A stretch of 64,000 nucleotides of DNA from Sedimentitalea xiamensis. GTDB taxonomy: Bacteria > Pseudomonadota > Alphaproteobacteria > Rhodobacterales > Rhodobacteraceae. The notes under the pieces were generated by a model that saw nothing but the letters and a program-made list of their open reading frames with translations, was not told the DNA's origin and did not search any database. Positions 36,092 to 44,509 of this stretch are shown here, piece by piece. The translations under genes and the position numbers were made by a program. The number at the start of each line of letters is the position of its first letter. Within the stretch, counting starts at the first letter, position 1. The DNA is taken from the NCBI RefSeq assembly GCF_030164465.1, contig NZ_JASNJE010000015.1, forward strand, positions 42,175-106,174, read 5' to 3'.

Positions 36092-37414
36092 TTAGGGGCC
36101 GTAGATCTTCTGGGGCAGCCAGAGCGCGATCTGCGGAAAGACCATGATCAGGACAAGGGCCAGGATCATCACCAGCACGAAGGGCAGGATCGACCCGTAA
36201 ATGTCGCGCAGGGTGATTTCCGGCGGCGCCATGGCCCGCATCAGGAACAGGTTGTAGCCGAACGGCGGCGTCATGTAGGCGATCTGCGTGGTGATCGTGT
36301 AGAGTATCCCGTACCAGATCAGGTCGAACCCCAGCGCCTTGACCAGCGGCACGTAGAGCGGCGCGACGATGACCAGCATCGCCGTGTCGTCGAGGAACGT
36401 TCCCATCAGCAGAAAGGACAGTTGCATCAGGATCAGGATCATCCAGGGGTCGAGTCCGAGCTGTTCGGTGAACAGGTTGTCGATGGCGCGCACCGCCCCC
36501 AGCCCGTCGAACACCGCGCCGAAGCCAAGCGCGGCGAGAATGATCCACATGAACATGCAGGAAATCGCCAGCGTCTGCCGGACGCTGGTCTCGAACACGG
36601 CGCGGGTCATCCGGCCCTTGAGAACCGCCGCCAGGAAGGCGGTCATCGCGCCGATGGCGCTGCTTTCCACCAGCGAGGTCCAGCCGTTGACGAAGGGCAC
36701 CATCATGGCGGCGAAGATCACGAGGGGCAGAAGTCCCGCGCTCAGAAGACGCAGTTTCTCGGCCATCGGCACCTGCCGGTCCTCGGCCGGCAAAACCGGT
36801 CCCAGCGCGGGATTGATCCGGCATCGGACATAGATGTAGGCGATGAACATGGCCGCCATCATCAGGCCCGGCAGCACGCCCGCCAGCCAGAGCTGTCCGA
36901 CCGGTTGCCGCGCGATCATCGCATAGAGCACCAGCACCACCGAGGGCGGGACGAGGATTCCCAGGCTCGATCCGGCCTGAATCACGCCCGTCACCATCTT
37001 CTTGTCATAGCCGCGCCGCAGCAGTTCCGGCAGCGCGATGGTGGCGCCGATGGCCATGCCCGCGACGCTGAGCCCGTTCATCGCCGAGATCAGCACCATC
37101 AGCCCGATGGTGCCGATCGCGAGTCCGCCGGACACCGGACCCATCCAGACGTGGAACATCTTGTAGAGATCGTCGGCGATCTTGGATTCCGACAGGATGT
37201 AGCCCATGAAGATGAACATCGGCAGCGTCAGAAGCGGATACCATTTCATCAGCTTCATCGCGGCGGAAAACGGGATGTCCGACCCGCCCGTCCCCCAGAG
37301 CATCAGCGCCGCCACCGCCGCCACCCCTCCGATGGCCGCGAAGACCCTCTGGCCGGTGAACAGCATCAGCATCATCAGCGAGAACATGAAGACGGCGATC
37401 ATCTCGTAGGACAT
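36092..37414 (-). CDS. TRAP transporter large permease (DctM type)
   Basis: 440 aa, about twelve spans. The start at 37414 (MSYEMIAVFMFS) is chosen because it shares a base with the dctQ-like stop (TGATG); a longer open frame upstream is a shadow of that gene. Motifs: PMFIFMGYILSESKIADDL, QAGSSLGILVPPSVVLVLYA and LLMGTFLDDTAMLVIVAPL. It forms the ion-coupled channel part. Confidence 0.92.
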   Translation of the reverse strand: MSYEMIAVFMFSLMMLMLFTGQRVFAAIGGVAAVAALMLWGTGGSDIPFSAAMKLMKWYPLLTLPMFIFMGYILSESKIADDLYKMFHVWMGPVSGGLAIGTIGLMVLISAMNGLSVAGMAIGATIALPELLRRGYDKKMVTGVIQAGSSLGILVPPSVVLVLYAMIARQPVGQLWLAGVLPGLMMAAMFIAYIYVRCRINPALGPVLPAEDRQVPMAEKLRLLSAGLLPLVIFAAMMVPFVNGWTSLVESSAIGAMTAFLAAVLKGRMTRAVFETSVRQTLAISCMFMWIILAALGFGAVFDGLGAVRAIDNLFTEQLGLDPWMILILMQLSFLLMGTFLDDTAMLVIVAPLYVPLVKALGFDLIWYGILYTITTQIAYMTPPFGYNLFLMRAMAPPEITLRDIYGSILPFVLVMILALVLIMVFPQIALWLPQKIYGP

Positions 37415-37920
37415 CAGAAGGATTCCCCGCGCAGCCGGAGAATGTCCTTGCAGAACTCGGACAGGGCCTGAAGCAGCATCAGGAAGATACCGGTCATCAT
37501 GATGATCTTGATCGGCCACATGACGGGCCGCCATGCGGTCGGACTGCGTTCGCCATATTGCAGCGAATAGGCGGTGGAATCCCATCCGCCATATAACAGC
37601 ACACCCAGGTAGAAGATCAGGAACAACACGGTAACGGCATCGAACCAGGCTTTCCGGCGGTCCGACCAGGTGTGATAGAACAGGTCCATGCGCACGTTCG
37701 ATCCCAGCTGGATCGAATAGGGACCGCCCAGCATGTAGTAGGCGACCATCGCGAACTGCGCCATTTCCAGCGTCCAGAGCGAGGGCAGGAAAAAGGTCTT
37801 GGAAACGGAGGACCACAGCAGGATGCCGACCATGACGAAGATGCCATACATCACGATCCGTCCCAGCCGGTAGTTCACCGCGTCAACGGTGCGGATGAAA
37901 CCGTGCATCATTCCGCGCAT
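37414..37920 (-). CDS. TRAP transporter small permease (DctQ type)
   Basis: 168 aa with four predicted membrane spans (VMYGIFVMVGILLWSSVSKT; LEMAQFAMVAYYML; AVTVLFLIFYLGVLLY; IIMMTGIFLMLLQAL). It overlaps the upstream amidohydrolase gene by 13 bases; the start could also be the internal Met four codons later. Partner of the DctM-like protein. Confidence 0.88.
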   Translation of the reverse strand: MRGMMHGFIRTVDAVNYRLGRIVMYGIFVMVGILLWSSVSKTFFLPSLWTLEMAQFAMVAYYMLGGPYSIQLGSNVRMDLFYHTWSDRRKAWFDAVTVLFLIFYLGVLLYGGWDSTAYSLQYGERSPTAWRPVMWPIKIIMMTGIFLMLLQALSEFCKDILRLRGESF

Positions 37921-38699
37921 GCCGCGGCCCCCGGATCAAGGGAGACGCCGAGATCGTCGCAGGCGACGGCGATCCAGCCCGCCAGCATGTCCGCCATGTC
38001 CGATTGCGCCTGCGCGTCGCCGATCAGGTCGTTGCGGATTTCCAGCATGATGTTGACGGCTCCGGCGGGCAGGGCGAAGGATCTGAGCGTATGCGTGACA
38101 CCGTCCTGCGGGTCGTAGGGGTCGTTCAGGGCGACGACGCGGCCGGTATGCTGCCCGGCGCGGGTCAGCATGGCGCGGGCCAGCCGGTCGTCCTCGTCAT
38201 GGATCAGGCCGATCTGGACCTGCCGCGCCACGCCGAGAAAGACCGGTGTGAAACTGTGAACCGTGATCACGACGGGCGGGGTGGCAAACCCGGACATCGC
38301 CTTTTTCAAAGCTGCCCGGAACGGGTCGTGAATGTCGCGCACCCGTTCGGCCCGTCCGGTATCGTCAAGCGCCAAGTTGCCGGGAATCGCCTGGCCTTCG
38401 CTTTGTGTCGGGATCGCGTCGGGCGCGCCCGGCGGGCGGTTGCAGTCGAAGAGCAGCCGGGACATTCCGCCCGCGACCAGCGGCGCATCGAAATGCGCGC
38501 TCAGGCGGCGTGCCACGGGCAGGGCGCCCGGATCCCATGCAATGTGGCTTTTCAACTGATCCGGGGTCAGTCCAAGCACGCCGAACCGGTCAGGCATCCG
38601 GCGCGAAGCGTGTTCGCAGACGATCAGAACCGGCCCGCGGCCGGCCGTGTTGTGCAGGGCGACCGCCTCTGCTTTCGGTTCCTGTTCTGGTTCAGCCAT
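37908..38699 (-). CDS. N-formylglutamate-amidohydrolase family protein
   Basis: 263 aa. The family's zinc-site start LIVCEHASRRMPDRFG and later VVITVHSFTPVFLG are present. Known members hydrolyse N-formylglutamate at the end of histidine breakdown, but no hut genes are nearby. In a cluster with a gamma-glutamyl ligase it could remove glutamate from a conjugate; that is inference. It heads the leftward run with the TRAP genes. Confidence 0.82.
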   Translation of the reverse strand: MAEPEQEPKAEAVALHNTAGRGPVLIVCEHASRRMPDRFGVLGLTPDQLKSHIAWDPGALPVARRLSAHFDAPLVAGGMSRLLFDCNRPPGAPDAIPTQSEGQAIPGNLALDDTGRAERVRDIHDPFRAALKKAMSGFATPPVVITVHSFTPVFLGVARQVQIGLIHDEDDRLARAMLTRAGQHTGRVVALNDPYDPQDGVTHTLRSFALPAGAVNIMLEIRNDLIGDAQAQSDMADMLAGWIAVACDDLGVSLDPGAAACAE

Positions 38700-38770
38700 G
38701 CCGCCGACGATTCATCCCACCCTGTCCGGATCAGGATTCGTCAGGCGGGTCCGGTCTGTCAATCAAACTC

Positions 38771-38786
38771 TGAAATTTTTTATTCA
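38771..38786. promoter_or_regulatory. AT-rich inverted repeat upstream of the RpiR-type gene
   Basis: TGAAATTTTTTATTCA has TGAA/TTCA arms and lies between the divergent amidohydrolase and regulator genes, 42 bases before the regulator ATG. RpiR proteins often bind such AT-rich repeats. A candidate operator only. Confidence 0.35.
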
Positions 38787-38828
38787 CGAAGGTTCTGCTT
38801 GTTGATAATCTGAACAAGGAGGGGCGGC

Positions 38829-39701
38829 ATGGCGGAGTCAACGGAAACCATCGCGGAACGGCTCAAGGATGCGTTCGACAGTCTGACGCGGGCCGAGCGC
38901 CAGTTGGCGGATTCCCTTTTGCAGGCCTATCCCGTGTCCGGCCTGGCGTCGATCACGCAGGTGGCGCAGAATGCGGGCGTGTCGACGCCGACTGTGGTTC
39001 GGATGGTTCAGAAACTGGGCTTTGCCGGGTTTCCGGCGTTTCAGGCGGCGCTGCGCGCGGAGCTCGAAGCCCGGATTTCGGACCCGATCAGCAAACGCAA
39101 CACCTGGGCGGAATCCGCACCCGAGGCGCATATCCTCAACCGTTTCACCGATGCGGTGATCGGCAATATCCGCCAGACCCTGACTCAGATCGATCTGGAC
39201 ATGTTCGAACGCAGCTGCGCGGTCCTGGCGGATCCGGACCGGTCGATTCTCGTCGTCGGCGGCCGGATTACCCATTCGCTGGCCGAACATTTCTTTCTGC
39301 ACATGCAGGTGATGCGGGCGAAAGTGACGCATATCCAGTCGATTTCGAACGCCTGGCCGCATTACCTGCTGGATGTGGCGCAGGGCGACGTGGTGGTGAT
39401 CTTCGATGTCAGGCGATACGAGAATTCGACTCTGAAGCTGGCGGAAATGGCGCGCGAACGCGGTGCCCATATCATCCTGTTCACCGATCAGTGGCGTTCG
39501 CCGGTGCACGATCTGGCGGATTGCGCGTTCTGCGGGCGGATTGTCGCGCCGTCAGCCTGGGATTCCATGGTGACGCTGATGCTGATGCTCGAAACGGTAA
39601 TCGCCGATGTGCAGGAACGCACCTGGGACACCAGCAAGGCGCGGATGGAGGCGTTGGAAGACATGTTCGACCGCACCCGGTTCTTTCGAAAGTTCACATG
39701 A
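38829..39701 (+). CDS. MurR/RpiR-family transcriptional regulator
   Basis: 290 aa. N-terminal HTH (ASITQVAQNAGVSTPTVVRMVQKLGFAGFPAFQ) and C-terminal SIS domain (SILVVGGRITHSLAEHFFLH ... GDVVVIFDVRRYENSTLKLAEMARERG). RBS AAGGAGG lies about 10 bases upstream. It stands between the leftward amine/TRAP cluster and the rightward ABC cluster, so it may control both. The effector is unknown; SIS domains usually bind phosphosugars. Confidence 0.9.
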   Translation: MAESTETIAERLKDAFDSLTRAERQLADSLLQAYPVSGLASITQVAQNAGVSTPTVVRMVQKLGFAGFPAFQAALRAELEARISDPISKRNTWAESAPEAHILNRFTDAVIGNIRQTLTQIDLDMFERSCAVLADPDRSILVVGGRITHSLAEHFFLHMQVMRAKVTHIQSISNAWPHYLLDVAQGDVVVIFDVRRYENSTLKLAEMARERGAHIILFTDQWRSPVHDLADCAFCGRIVAPSAWDSMVTLMLMLETVIADVQERTWDTSKARMEALEDMFDRTRFFRKFT

Positions 39702-39748
39702 TGGCGTCCGGGAAACGCGATGTTGACAGGCTGCGGGAATTGCGGCCT

Positions 39749-39768
39749 TGTTTGACCAAAGGATCAAA
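39749..39768. promoter_or_regulatory. Inverted repeat upstream of polyamine-type ABC operon
   Basis: TTTGACCAAAGGATCAAA has TTTGA/TCAAA arms and lies about 100 bases before the binding-protein start. A TTGACA-like -35 box is at 39723-39728 but no convincing -10 follows. Possible site for the adjacent RpiR regulator. Confidence 0.3.
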
Positions 39769-39863
39769 AAACGATCGCAGGGCGGATCAACCGTCGCAAA
39801 ACCGTTGCAAGGCGCTGGCAGGTAGCGAGCCGTGATTTCAACAGGAAAAAACAGGGGAATGAC

Positions 39864-40922
39864 ATGAAAAACACAATGATCATCGGGGCCACGCTGGCGG
39901 TGTCCCTGGCGGGGCTGGCGCAGGCCGATACGCTGCGGCTGCTGACATGGGGCGGATATGCGCCGGAGAACGTCATCGAGATGTTCGAAAAGGAAACCGG
40001 GCACACCGTTGAAGTGACCCTGTCCAACAACGAGGAGATGATCGCCAAGCTGCGCGCCACCGGCGGCGGCGGTTTCGACCTCGCGCAGCCCAGCCAGGAC
40101 CGTATCTCCGGGCCGCAGGCGGAATTCGGCATCTACAAGCCGATCGACCTGTCGCGGATCGACGCATCGCAGTTCATCGACTCCATGCTCGCGGCGACCA
40201 AGGCCAACACCACCATCGATGGCGCGGTCCATGCCGTGCCGCATGTCTGGGGAACCAGCGGCCTGGTCATCGACACGGCCAAGGCGGACATGGTCAGGGA
40301 CTACACCGATCTCTGCAACGCGGACCTGGCGGGCAAGGTGTCCTACCGGCTGAAGCGGCCGACGCTGATCGGGTTCGCCTTCGCGATGGGCATGGACCCG
40401 TTCGCCGCCTATGACGATCCGGCGGCCTATGCCGAAATGATGGAAAAGGTCGAAGCCAAGCTGATCGAGTGCAAGCCGCTGGTGAAAACCTACTGGGGCG
40501 GCGGCGACGAGCTGATGGGGCTGTTGCGCTCCGGCGAAGTCACCGCGTCGATGGCCTGGGACACGGGCGGATGGAAACTGAACGGCGAAATGCCCGACAT
40601 CACCTTCGTCGCACCGGCCTCCGGCGCGCTGGGATGGATCGACACCTTCGCGCTGCCGGCCAAGGGGCAGGCGGACGATGCCGCCTATGACTGGATCAAC
40701 TTCGTGATGCGGCCCGAAGTGTCGGCGATGATCACCGAAGCGGCAGGCAACTTCACCGCGTCCAAGGGCGCGGACCAATTCGCCTCGGACGGTCTGAAGG
40801 CGCAATTCCAGGCCAGCTTCCCGCAGGCTGCCATTGACAACATCAAGTGGTATCCGCCGGTGCCCGCCGGGCTTGAAGCCATCGAAGGCGGCATCCTTGA
40901 CCGGGTCAAGGCGGCCAACTGA
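39864..40922 (+). CDS. ABC transporter substrate-binding protein, spermidine/putrescine (PotD/F) type
   Basis: 352 aa. Signal peptide MKNTMIIGATLAVSLAGLAQA, then LRLLTWGGYAPENVIEMFEKETGHTV and FDLAQPSQDRISG, typical of the PotD/PotF group. Later TYWGGGDELMGLLRSGEVTASMAWDTG also fits. It binds a polyamine or related organic amine in the periplasm. First gene of a four-gene ABC operon. Confidence 0.9.
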   Translation: MKNTMIIGATLAVSLAGLAQADTLRLLTWGGYAPENVIEMFEKETGHTVEVTLSNNEEMIAKLRATGGGGFDLAQPSQDRISGPQAEFGIYKPIDLSRIDASQFIDSMLAATKANTTIDGAVHAVPHVWGTSGLVIDTAKADMVRDYTDLCNADLAGKVSYRLKRPTLIGFAFAMGMDPFAAYDDPAAYAEMMEKVEAKLIECKPLVKTYWGGGDELMGLLRSGEVTASMAWDTGGWKLNGEMPDITFVAPASGALGWIDTFALPAKGQADDAAYDWINFVMRPEVSAMITEAAGNFTASKGADQFASDGLKAQFQASFPQAAIDNIKWYPPVPAGLEAIEGGILDRVKAAN

Positions 40923-40989
40923 TCGGACGGACAACCGGAGCGGCATCCGCGTGAATCGTGGGTGCCGCTTGCATTGATACGGAGCGCGC

Positions 40990-42084
40990 ATGACGCCAGA
41001 CCTTGAATGCCGGACCCTGTGCAAACGCTTTGGCGACACGCTTGCGGTGCAGGACGTGTCCTTTTCCGTCGCGCCGGGATCGTTCTTTTCGATCCTCGGC
41101 CCGTCTGGATGCGGCAAGACCACGATCATGCGGATGATCGCGGGCTTTCTGGAACCGACCGGCGGCGATATCCGGATCAAGGGGCGGTCGATGCTGAACG
41201 TGCCGCCCAACAAGCGCCCTGTGAACATGGTGTTCCAGCACCTGGCGCTGTTCCCGATGATGAACGTGGCCGACAACATCGGCTACGGGCTGCGCCGCGC
41301 CGGGCTGCCCAAGTCTGAAATCGTCCGCAAGGTCGGCGAAGTGCTGGAGCGCATCGGCCTGCCGGGGATCGGGTCCCGCAGGGTCGATGAACTGTCCGGC
41401 GGGCAGAAGCAGCGCGTGGCGATTGCGCGCTGCATGGTTCTGGAACCGGATGTCCTGCTGCTGGACGAACCGCTCGGGGCGCTCGACCTGAAGCTGCGCG
41501 AACGGATGAAGATCGAACTGAAATCGTTGCAGGCGGCGTTTGACACGACATTCGTCTACATCACCCACGATCAGTCCGAGGCGCTGGTGATGTCCGACCA
41601 GATCGCGGTGATGAACCACGGTGTTTTCGAACAGGTCGGGACCGCGCGCGACCTGTATTACCGTCCTGAAACCGCGTTTGTCGCCGGGTTTGTCGGCGAC
41701 AGCAACCGCTGGGCCGGAACCGTCGAGCAGGTAGATGGAAGCACCGTCGCGCTGCGCACCGCCGAGGGTCTGTTGATCCGGAGCAGGGCGCAGGGCAAGG
41801 CACTGGCCAAGGGCGAAGCCGCCGAAATCTTCCTGCGCCCAGAGGCAATCCGCGTGGCACGGGATGCGGCCGACTTGGCGCAGTTCGACAACCAGGTGAG
41901 CGGTGTCGTCAGCAGCCTGCTGTTCAACGGCGCGGCGAGCCGAATTCTCGTGCGGGACGAGGTCGGCGAAGAGATCGAAGTGACACTGCCGCAATCGGGC
42001 GAATTCGCCACGCTGTCCAGGGGCGCGCCGGTGCGGATCGGCTGGTCCGGCGATCAGACCACCTGTTTCGCGCGGCAGGGTTGA
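40990..42084 (+). CDS. ABC transporter ATP-binding protein, PotA type
   Basis: 364 aa. Walker A GPSGCGKTT, LSGGQKQRVAIARC, Walker B VLLLDEP, switch His in YITHDQSEA, and a C-terminal TOBE regulatory domain (residues ~245-355). Energises import with the two downstream permeases. Four bases separate it from the next gene. Confidence 0.93.
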   Translation: MTPDLECRTLCKRFGDTLAVQDVSFSVAPGSFFSILGPSGCGKTTIMRMIAGFLEPTGGDIRIKGRSMLNVPPNKRPVNMVFQHLALFPMMNVADNIGYGLRRAGLPKSEIVRKVGEVLERIGLPGIGSRRVDELSGGQKQRVAIARCMVLEPDVLLLDEPLGALDLKLRERMKIELKSLQAAFDTTFVYITHDQSEALVMSDQIAVMNHGVFEQVGTARDLYYRPETAFVAGFVGDSNRWAGTVEQVDGSTVALRTAEGLLIRSRAQGKALAKGEAAEIFLRPEAIRVARDAADLAQFDNQVSGVVSSLLFNGAASRILVRDEVGEEIEVTLPQSGEFATLSRGAPVRIGWSGDQTTCFARQG

Positions 42085-42088
42085 TCCG

Positions 42089-42946
42089 ATGCAATCGCAA
42101 GCCCGGCTGGGGTTCTTCCTGCTTCTGACGCCGCTTTTGCTGTGGCTTGGCCTGCTGATCCTGATCCCGCATGTGGACATGGCCTTGCTGAGCCTGCGCG
42201 AACGGGTCGGCGTCGGCCAATACACGACGAGCCTTGCCAATTACGGCATCTTCTTTGGCGAACCGCTCTACATGTGGACGTTCCTGCGCACGGCGGTGAT
42301 GTCGGTCCTGGCGACGGTGATCACCCTGATCATCGCCTTTCCGGTTGCCTACTATATCGCCAAGATGGCCAGAGGCCGCACGCGGTCGGCACTGTTCCTG
42401 CTGTGCCTGGTGCCGTTCTGGGTGTCCGAACTGGTGCGCACCTTCGGCTGGATGATCCTGCTGCGCGAGACGGGGTTGTTTTCCAGCCTGTTGCAATGGG
42501 CGGGTCTGGCCACCGGGCCGGTCGAGATGCTCTACAATGACGCGGCGATCATGGTCGGGCTGGTCTACACCTCGATGCTGTTCATGGTGGTGCCTTTGGT
42601 CACGACGCTGGAAAGCCTGGACGACGCGGTGATCGAAGCGGGCTACGATCTTGGCGGGTCCGGGCTGAGCGTGCTGCGCGAGATCATCATTCCGCATGCC
42701 ATGCCGGGGATCGTGTCGGGCAGCATCGTCGTGTTCATGCTGTCGCTTGGCAACTACCTGACGCCGACGATGCTGGGGGGCAAGGACAGCCTCTGGTTCA
42801 CCGAACTGATCTATTCCCAGTTCATCGTGCGCTTCAACTGGGAACTCGGAGCGGCCTTCGGCTTCATGCTGCTGTTCCTGTCCTCGGTCATCGTCTGGGG
42901 CACGCTTCGGCTGACCGGGCAGACGCTGGAAAGGACGATGGGATGA
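42089..42946 (+). CDS. ABC transporter permease, PotB type
   Basis: 285 aa with six predicted spans. The coupling loop is EAGYDLGGSGLSVLREIIIPHAMPGI. The N-terminal LGFFLLLTPLLLWLGLLIL starts the membrane domain. Stop overlaps the start of the second permease gene (ATGA). Confidence 0.92.
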   Translation: MQSQARLGFFLLLTPLLLWLGLLILIPHVDMALLSLRERVGVGQYTTSLANYGIFFGEPLYMWTFLRTAVMSVLATVITLIIAFPVAYYIAKMARGRTRSALFLLCLVPFWVSELVRTFGWMILLRETGLFSSLLQWAGLATGPVEMLYNDAAIMVGLVYTSMLFMVVPLVTTLESLDDAVIEAGYDLGGSGLSVLREIIIPHAMPGIVSGSIVVFMLSLGNYLTPTMLGGKDSLWFTELIYSQFIVRFNWELGAAFGFMLLFLSSVIVWGTLRLTGQTLERTMG

Positions 42947-43794
42947 TCCCGTCTATCCCGCAGCCACGCGCCTTTCGCGCCGCCTATATGGCCTATGTCC
43001 TGCTGTTCTTCGTCTACCTGGCGCTGCCGCTTGTCGTGGTCGCGGTCTTCGCCTTCAACGACAGCCAGTTCCCGTCGCTGCCCTGGGAGGGCTTCACCTG
43101 GAACTGGTTCTTCGGTGACGAGCGACCGATGATCGGGGTGTTCCACGAACGTCCGATCCTGCGCGCCATCGGCACCTCGGCCATCGTCGGCTCCTGCGTC
43201 GCGCTGCTGTCCGTGGCGGTCGGCACCAGCAATGCCTTCCTGTTCAACCGCTACCGGTTCCGCGGGCGCGGGCTGCTTTACGTGTTGATGCTTTTGCCGC
43301 TGGTCATTCCGGGCATCGTGCTGGGCATTTCGATTCTCGTGTTTTCCTCGACCGTGGCGAACGGATTGTGGGATGCGGTGAAATACGACGCCGAGATGCT
43401 GCGCCCCGGTCTGGTCCTGGTCGTGCTGGGGCAGTTCTCCTTCATCACCACCATCGCGACGCTGGTGATTTCCGCGCGGTTGCAGAAATTCGACCAGACG
43501 CTGGAAGAGGCCGCGCTGAACCTCGGCGCGGACCGGTTGACGGCGGTACGTACGATCACGATTCCTTACCTGATGCCCGCGATCATCGGCGCGCTGGTGG
43601 TGGCCTTCCTGATGAGTTTCGAGAATTTCAACACCACGCTGATGCTGGTTGGTTCCGACGCCCCGCTGACCGTCGCGATGTTCGACCGGTTGAAGGAAGG
43701 ATCGACGCCGCTGCTGAATGCGGTATCGCTGTTGCTGATGATCGGATCGTCGCTTCTGGCGCTGGTGATGATCGCGTTTCAGCGCCGGTCCTGA
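42943..43794 (+). CDS. ABC transporter permease, PotC type
   Basis: 283 aa with six predicted spans. The coupling loop is EAALNLGADRLTAVRTITIPYLMPAI, then ALVVAFLMSFENFNTTLMLVG. Completes the polyamine-type importer. It is convergent with eda; a GTCCGC/GCGGAC stem lies in the 66-base gap. Confidence 0.92.
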   Translation: MIPSIPQPRAFRAAYMAYVLLFFVYLALPLVVVAVFAFNDSQFPSLPWEGFTWNWFFGDERPMIGVFHERPILRAIGTSAIVGSCVALLSVAVGTSNAFLFNRYRFRGRGLLYVLMLLPLVIPGIVLGISILVFSSTVANGLWDAVKYDAEMLRPGLVLVVLGQFSFITTIATLVISARLQKFDQTLEEAALNLGADRLTAVRTITIPYLMPAIIGALVVAFLMSFENFNTTLMLVGSDAPLTVAMFDRLKEGSTPLLNAVSLLLMIGSSLLALVMIAFQRRS

Positions 43795-43860
43795 TCCGCG
43801 GCGGCAAGCTGACGTTTTGCATGCGCCTGTCCGCCCGCCGCGTCCTCCTGCGGACGGATA

Positions 43861-44505
43861 TCAGCTCAGGGCGCGGGCCGCTCGCGCGAGGGCTTCGATT
43901 TTGGCCCAGTCGCCCGCCGCCATGAGATCGGCCGGCGCGACCCAGCTCCCTCCGGCACAGAGCACGTTGGGCAGGGCCAGGTAGGATGCGGCATTAGCCG
44001 GCGTGACGCCGCCGGTGGGGCAGAAGGTGATCTGTGGCAGCGGCGCGCCGATCGCCTTGAGCGCGGCGGCACCGCCGGAGGCTTCGGCGGGGAAGAATTT
44101 CAGCATGTCATAGCCGCGTTCCAGCAGCCGCATCGCTTCGGTCGCGGTGGCGGCCCCCGGAAGGGTCGGCAGGTCATGGGCCTCGCAGGCATCCAGCAGC
44201 CGGTCCGTCGCACCGGGCGAGACGCCGAAACGCGCCCCTGCCACCCGCGCCGCCCGGACGTCCTCGGGCGTCACAAGCGTGCCGGCGCCGACGATCCCGC
44301 CGGAAACCTCTGCCATGATCCGGATCGCCTCCAGCGCCACGGGCGTGCGCAGCGTGACCTCGAGCGCCGGCAGTCCGCCGGCGACCAGCGCCTCGGCCAG
44401 CGGCCGGGCATGGGCGATGTCGTGGATCACCAGCACGGGGATGATCGGCGCGCGGGCGCAGATCCCGCGCGTGTGCCGGCTGGCCTGCATGGCGGTGAGG
44501 GTCAT
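43861..44505 (-). CDS. eda: 2-dehydro-3-deoxy-phosphogluconate (KDPG) aldolase
   Basis: 214 aa from the ATG at 44505. Motifs: GGLPALEVTLRTPVALEAIR with the catalytic Glu, GAGTLVTPEDVRAARVAGA and the Schiff-base Lys in YDMLKFFPAEASGG. Cleaves KDPG to pyruvate and glyceraldehyde 3-phosphate. It follows edd by 4 bases, forming the Entner-Doudoroff operon. Confidence 0.95.
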   Translation of the reverse strand: MTLTAMQASRHTRGICARAPIIPVLVIHDIAHARPLAEALVAGGLPALEVTLRTPVALEAIRIMAEVSGGIVGAGTLVTPEDVRAARVAGARFGVSPGATDRLLDACEAHDLPTLPGAATATEAMRLLERGYDMLKFFPAEASGGAAALKAIGAPLPQITFCPTGGVTPANAASYLALPNVLCAGGSWVAPADLMAAGDWAKIEALARAARALS

Positions 44506-44509
44506 TGGA

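Noticed and set aside
36092..37816. 574-aa reading of the TRAP large permease
   Set aside because: The first 134 codons overlap the small permease in another frame; the start at 37414 gives the standard length.
37908..38699. Naming the amidohydrolase hutG
   Set aside because: No other histidine-degradation gene is nearby and the context is an amine/TRAP cluster, so the specific name is not supported.
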